From Methanoregulaceae archaeon UBA288 (GTDB lineage Archaea; Halobacteriota; Methanomicrobia; Methanomicrobiales; Methanospirillaceae): a DNA stretch of 6,253 bases. Of the stretch, positions 3,968 to 6,253 are shown piece by piece. The notes under the pieces are model-generated. The model made no database searches. It was not told where the DNA came from and worked only from the letters and a program-made list of their open reading frames with translations. The position numbers and the translations under genes were made by a program. The first letter of the stretch is position 1. The number at the start of each line of letters is the position of its first letter. The DNA lies in NCBI GenBank assembly GCA_002495225.1, contig DAEF01000153.1, forward strand, positions 819 through 7,071, written 5' to 3'.

Positions 3968-4702
3968 TTAGAGGTGGTTGAACAGCCAGACGACGTCGGC
4001 GAAATCGATCCGCCCGTTGCCGTTGTAGTCGAACGCGGAGACCGGTTCGTTCCCGCCGATCCACGACATCTGGTTGAAGTACAGGACGACGTCCGCGAAG
4101 TCGGCGCGGCCGTTGCCGTTGACGTCCTCGAAGAGCCCGTCCCGGCCGGGATCGGTCGGCGGGAGCGTCGACGGCGGCACGGCTCGCGGCGGGTCGTACT
4201 CGACGATGTAGCCGTTCGTAACCAGTGTGTCGGCCCCTCCGGCGTCGTTCCACGTCGCCCAGTTCGCCAGGTAGTCGACGGCCACGAGCTGGACGTACTT
4301 CTCGCCGTAATAGTCGTTCGGCTCGCCGGAATACCACGGCGCGTACGACCAGGGTTCGCCCGAGGTCCAGGCCCAGGTCCCCTCCGAGACCTCATACCCT
4401 CCGATCCACGGGCCGAAGTCGACCGCCCCCCCCCTGTAGTCCACCTGCCAGGCGCCGGGTTCGGCGGCGGCGACGGCGTTCACGAACCGGTCCTCGTCGA
4501 ATGACGTGATCGAGGCGAGGTACCCGCCGGCGGCGGTCGCCGAGGCGTCTGCTGTGGGCCAGTCGATCCCCGGGGCGATGATCGCGTCGTACGAGTGGCC
4601 GGTGACGGGATCGGTCTCGAGCGGTGCCGCGCTCGCTAGGGTAACGGCCAACGAGACCACCAGGAGGACGGCGACGAGACCTGCGGTGCGGTGCGTGTTC
4701 AC
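3968..4702 (-). CDS. Secreted C-type-lectin-fold protein with dockerin-like tail, 244 aa
   Basis: An exported, probably calcium-dependent sugar- or surface-binding protein. A basic start and hydrophobic core (about 7-24, AGLVAVLLVVSLAVTLASA) end in ASA/AP, a Sec signal peptide with likely cleavage after residue 25 or 26. Residues 35-170 match the C-type lectin fold: GHSYDAI, a helix (WPTADASATAAGGYLASI), a second helix (DEDRFVNAVAAA), WIGGYE (99-104), W110 and W112, GEPW, an EPN motif (127-129), WND (151-153) and the closing GYIVEYD. A proline linker (about 171-187) leads to two calcium loops, DVNGNGRADFADVV (193-206) and DYNGNGRIDFADVV (225-238), a dockerin/EF-hand-like pair. The GTG at 4702 is preferred, with GGGAG five bases ahead, over a TTG eleven codons upstream. 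There is no C-terminal anchor. It is transcribed against all its neighbours. Confidence 0.85.
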   Translation of the reverse strand: MNTHRTAGLVAVLLVVSLAVTLASAAPLETDPVTGHSYDAIIAPGIDWPTADASATAAGGYLASITSFDEDRFVNAVAAAEPGAWQVDYRGGAVDFGPWIGGYEVSEGTWAWTSGEPWSYAPWYSGEPNDYYGEKYVQLVAVDYLANWATWNDAGGADTLVTNGYIVEYDPPRAVPPSTLPPTDPGRDGLFEDVNGNGRADFADVVLYFNQMSWIGGNEPVSAFDYNGNGRIDFADVVWLFNHL

Positions 4703-4733
4703 GGCGGCTCCCTGACCACCGGTGGGGGCCTGC

Positions 4734-4745
4734 AAATATTATTCC
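4734..4745 (-). promoter_or_regulatory. TATA box of the lectin gene
   Basis: The minus strand reads GGAATAATATTT, an A/T-rich box in a G+C-rich setting, about 32-41 bases before the GTG at 4702. With a start site about 25 bases downstream, the leader would be roughly 10 bases and would just include the GGGAG ribosome site (4708-4712). This is the clearest archaeal-type promoter in the window. Confidence 0.6.
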
Positions 4746-4910
4746 TATCGGTTTCATCGGCGACCCAGGCGCGTCGGGCGCCTCTGAGTCGCGCGAGGAG
4801 CCGCTCACCCTCCGGGCAGACGTGAGCAGTCGTCCTGTTCTCCCGGTATCGCTGAACCAGCATACTATGAAATGCAAAGACGATGTGACGCTCAACACGG
4901 GGGATCGCCG
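4746..4910. other. Intergenic stretch with a small hairpin, no supported gene
   Basis: I find no convincing gene in this part of the space between the lectin gene and the membrane-protein gene. Base composition is less G/C-rich than the genes, and the open frames read as unpatterned sequence. It contains a perfect 6-bp inverted repeat (4767-4772 with 4778-4783, loop of five) without a T tract, and an A/T-rich box CATACTATGA at 4861-4870 that could be a promoter element in either direction. Confidence 0.5.
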
Positions 4911-5090
4911 CTAATAGTCGAGAGTGATCGCGACCATCCCGCCCGGCCTGATGCTGACTCCGTCCGACCTCATCACCTTCACCTCATGCGCCGGGATGCT
5001 GGCCCCGCCGGCGCTGGCACATTGATACTCTTTCAACTGTTTATCCGGCGCATACCCCTCCTGTCCTTCGATCCGACCTTCGCTCCACAC
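4911..5090 (-). CDS. Possible small gene or gene remnant, up to 59 aa
   Basis: A minus-strand frame from a GTG at 5090 to a TAG at 4911-4913 encodes up to 59 residues. Its last 35 or so (CASAGGASIPAHEVKVMRSD, then GVSIRPGGMVAITLDY) use the same codons as real genes here and alternate like a beta-rich domain end, with an IPAHEVKV strand and a PGG turn. The N-terminal third is weaker, and no ribosome site precedes the GTG. A shorter start (ATG at the Met of VMRSD) has GAGGTG six bases ahead but would leave only 20 residues. It may be the conserved C-terminal end of a gene whose front was lost, for example at an element boundary, or a true small gene divergent from 5099. Family not recognised. 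Confidence 0.35.
   Translation of the reverse strand: MWSEGRIEGQEGYAPDKQLKEYQCASAGGASIPAHEVKVMRSDGVSIRPGGMVAITLDY
5036..5046 (+). promoter_or_regulatory. Possible promoter box for the 5099 operon
   Basis: The plus strand reads AACTGTTTATC here, the A/T-richest part of the upstream region, about 55 bases before the ATG at 5099. A start some 25 bases downstream would leave a leader near 30 bases, although no clear ribosome site precedes that ATG. It lies inside the possible minus-strand frame 4911-5090, so at most one of these readings needs to be functional at this spot. Confidence 0.3.
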
Positions 5091-5098
5091 CTGAAGTC

Positions 5099-5440
5099 AT
5101 GGAAAGGAACATCGCTATCGCCGGCCTCGTGGCCGGCGGGATCGCCGTCACCGCGGGTGGCGGCGTCACCATCGTCGCGGAGGGCTGGCCGCAGGCCGCC
5201 CTGGTCGCGCTGGCCGTCGGGGCCGCGTTCGGCCTCGGGAGCTGGAGCGCCGGCCGGCGGGGGTCCGCCGTCGTGGCGGTCGTACAGTCGTTCTGCTCGG
5301 AGATCGCCTCGTACTACGCGGCCCGGGCGGACGGGGAGATCACGGACGAGGAGGCCCGCGAGATCGCTGGCCGGGTCGGCCGGTTCGTCGAGGACCTCGA
5401 GGCCCTGGCCGTCGAGCTCTGCCGGCGGGAGGGGCCGTGA
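5099..5440 (+). CDS. Small two-helix membrane protein, 113 aa
   Basis: A 113-residue membrane protein. Two hydrophobic Gly/Ala-rich segments (about 5-27, IAIAGLVAGGIAVTAGGG and on, and about 31-50, PQAALVALAVGAAFGLGSW) are joined by a short acidic turn (AEGWP), then comes a basic AGRRG, and the rest (55-113) is amphipathic helix containing ARADGEITDEEAREI (75-89). The hairpin of two helices plus a charged tail resembles small phage holin-like or tail-region membrane proteins, but this is a shape argument, not family recognition. No ribosome site is obvious before the ATG. It overlaps the beta-helix gene by GTGA (5437-5440), so the two products are probably made together. Confidence 0.65.
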   Translation: MERNIAIAGLVAGGIAVTAGGGVTIVAEGWPQAALVALAVGAAFGLGSWSAGRRGSAVVAVVQSFCSEIASYYAARADGEITDEEAREIAGRVGRFVEDLEALAVELCRREGP

Positions 5441-6253
5441 TCGTCGTCGCGGCCCGGGACGCGCCAGCGGCCGACCGGGCTCGGGCCGATACGGTCTGCG
5501 ACGGCCGGACGGACGTTGCGGTCCTGTCGAAGGCGCTCTCGGTCCCGGACCGGGAGGTCGAGCTGACGGCCGGGACGTTCGACGCGAATGCGGGGTTCAC
5601 CGCGGCCGGGAACCGGTACCTCCGGCCGGCCGAGAACGTCACGGTCCGCGGGGCCGGGCCGGGCATCACCCGGCTCATGGCCGGCCGGGAGCCCTGCCGG
5701 ATCGCGGTGGACGCGCCCGGGGTGACGCTCGCGAACTTCGGCGGGTTCGGGTACGTCGGGGTGCAGGACACGGCCGACCGGTTCTGCTGCGAGGACGTGT
5801 ATATCACCCATGCCATCGGTGGTAACTACGTCCCCTTCGGGCAGAAGGGCGGCTGCACGGCCGCGTTCATGGTCTGGGGCCGGGCCGGCCGGACAGTACG
5901 GAATCTCACGTTCCGGCGCTGCACGGGCCATCGGACCTACCACCACGCCTTCAGCCTGAACCTCGCCGGGGCGCAGGAGGGCGGAGGCTTCGCAGACATC
6001 CTCTTTGACCAGTGCTCGGCCCTGGCGGCCGGCTCCGGCATGGAGCGGTGGTCGTGCGGGTTCGACATCCCCGACGCCGGGGACGTGGCCCGGATGACGG
6101 TCCGGGACTCCGAGGCGGTGGACTGCTGGCAGGACGGGTTCCACCTCGACGGGAGCTGGGACGGCCACCGGCAGCGGGCCGAGGAGGTGCTCTTCGAGCG
6201 GTGCCGGGCGAGCTGGAACGGGCATCGGTCGGGCACGAAGCCGGCGGAGCTCT
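5437..6253 (+). CDS. Right-handed parallel beta-helix protein, 3' end outside window
   Basis: The first 272 codons of a long gene cut by the right edge. The GTG start is in a GTGA overlap with the preceding gene, with GGAGG just ahead. The opening VAARDAPAADRARADTVCDG, then TDVAVLSKAL (25-34) and VELTAGTF (41-48), follows the D-G-x-x-D ... A-L ... V-x-L-x-x-G-x-F entry of pectate-lyase-like tail spikes and surface proteins. NVTVRGAGPG (67-76) starts the coil ladder, and repeats of the type VTLANFGG, VRNLTFRRC, FADILFDQC, MTVRDSEA and VLFERCRA mark successive turns of about 22-30 residues. Aromatic/His stacks (HRTYHHAFSL; WQDGFHLDGSW) could form a sugar-binding groove. There is no signal peptide at this start, which favours a virion or cytosolically assembled protein over a Sec-exported one. 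The substrate is not visible. Confidence 0.8.
   Translation, partial: MIVVAARDAPAADRARADTVCDGRTDVAVLSKALSVPDREVELTAGTFDANAGFTAAGNRYLRPAENVTVRGAGPGITRLMAGREPCRIAVDAPGVTLANFGGFGYVGVQDTADRFCCEDVYITHAIGGNYVPFGQKGGCTAAFMVWGRAGRTVRNLTFRRCTGHRTYHHAFSLNLAGAQEGGGFADILFDQCSALAAGSGMERWSCGFDIPDAGDVARMTVRDSEAVDCWQDGFHLDGSWDGHRQRAEEVLFERCRASWNGHRSGTKPAEL

Noticed and set aside
4392..4898. Minus-strand frame upstream of and overlapping the lectin gene
   Set aside because: It overlaps the lectin coding region out of phase, and the upstream part lacks codon bias or any recognisable motif.
4867..4914. 15-codon plus-strand frame after CATACTATGA
   Set aside because: Too short, with no ribosome site and no coupling to a neighbour.
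4872..5825. Long plus-strand frame over the membrane and beta-helix genes
   Set aside because: It is out of phase with both, becomes extremely Arg/Gly/Pro-rich, and has no start signals.
5314..6225. Long minus-strand frame opposite the beta-helix gene
   Set aside because: The plus strand shows clear beta-helix repeats; the antisense frame is rich in Pro/Val/Arg without structure-like pattern.

Overview
The window looks like an accessory, probably proviral or plasmid-derived, region of a G+C-rich methanogenic archaeon, most likely of the Methanomicrobiales (Methanoculleus or a relative). Three things suggest this. Codon third positions are strongly G/C. Genes carry strong GGAGG-type ribosome sites, while the more isolated genes have AT-rich archaeal TATA-like boxes rather than bacterial -35/-10 pairs. 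The secreted lectin gene ends in a duplicated calcium-binding (dockerin/EF-hand-like) domain of a type familiar from secreted proteins of these methanogens. The host assignment rests on style and one recognised domain architecture, so it is an inference.

Layout. (1) Bases 1-505 are a control region. A minus-strand gene start runs off the left edge, and a minus-strand ribbon-helix-helix (RHH) gene (131-373) faces away from a plus-strand operon. Between them lie seven copies or near-copies of TGTAGCACA, several at about 10-bp steps. (2) Bases 506-3429 hold a chain of about 14-15 very small plus-strand reading frames with essentially no non-coding base between them: most junctions are ATGA, GTGA or TGATG, and two share an identical 17-base overlap. 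The products include a mini-RHH protein, a MerR/excisionase-like HTH, several cysteine-rich zinc-ribbon-like proteins (two with related N-termini, indicating a local duplication), an ASCH-like protein, an Arg-rich basic protein and a stand-alone domain resembling the core-binding domain of tyrosine integrases. Several are below usual gene-calling length, including one of 54 codons at 795-959 and one of 20 codons at 2409-2471. (3) Bases 3340-3432 hold a CT tract and four 10-bp (near-)palindromes TGGGTACCCA, directly before a 172-residue RHH plus coiled-coil protein (3433-3951). (4) A convergent minus-strand gene (3968-4702) encodes a secreted C-type-lectin-fold protein with a dockerin-like tail. 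(5) Bases 4703-5098 are mostly intergenic, with promoters for both flanking genes and a coding-looking minus-strand stretch (4911-5090). (6) From 5099 to the right edge lie a two-helix membrane protein and, overlapping it by GTGA, a large right-handed beta-helix protein truncated by the window.

How it fits together. The left part resembles the regulatory and early region of an archaeal virus or integrative element: two divergent RHH-type regulators with a shared repeat operator, a HTH protein, then many tiny DNA- or metal-binding accessory proteins made from one translationally coupled message. The right part carries surface functions (a secreted lectin, and a beta-helix protein of the kind used in tail spikes or surface adhesins, with a small membrane partner). 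No transposase, rRNA, tRNA, CRISPR array or full-length integrase is visible.
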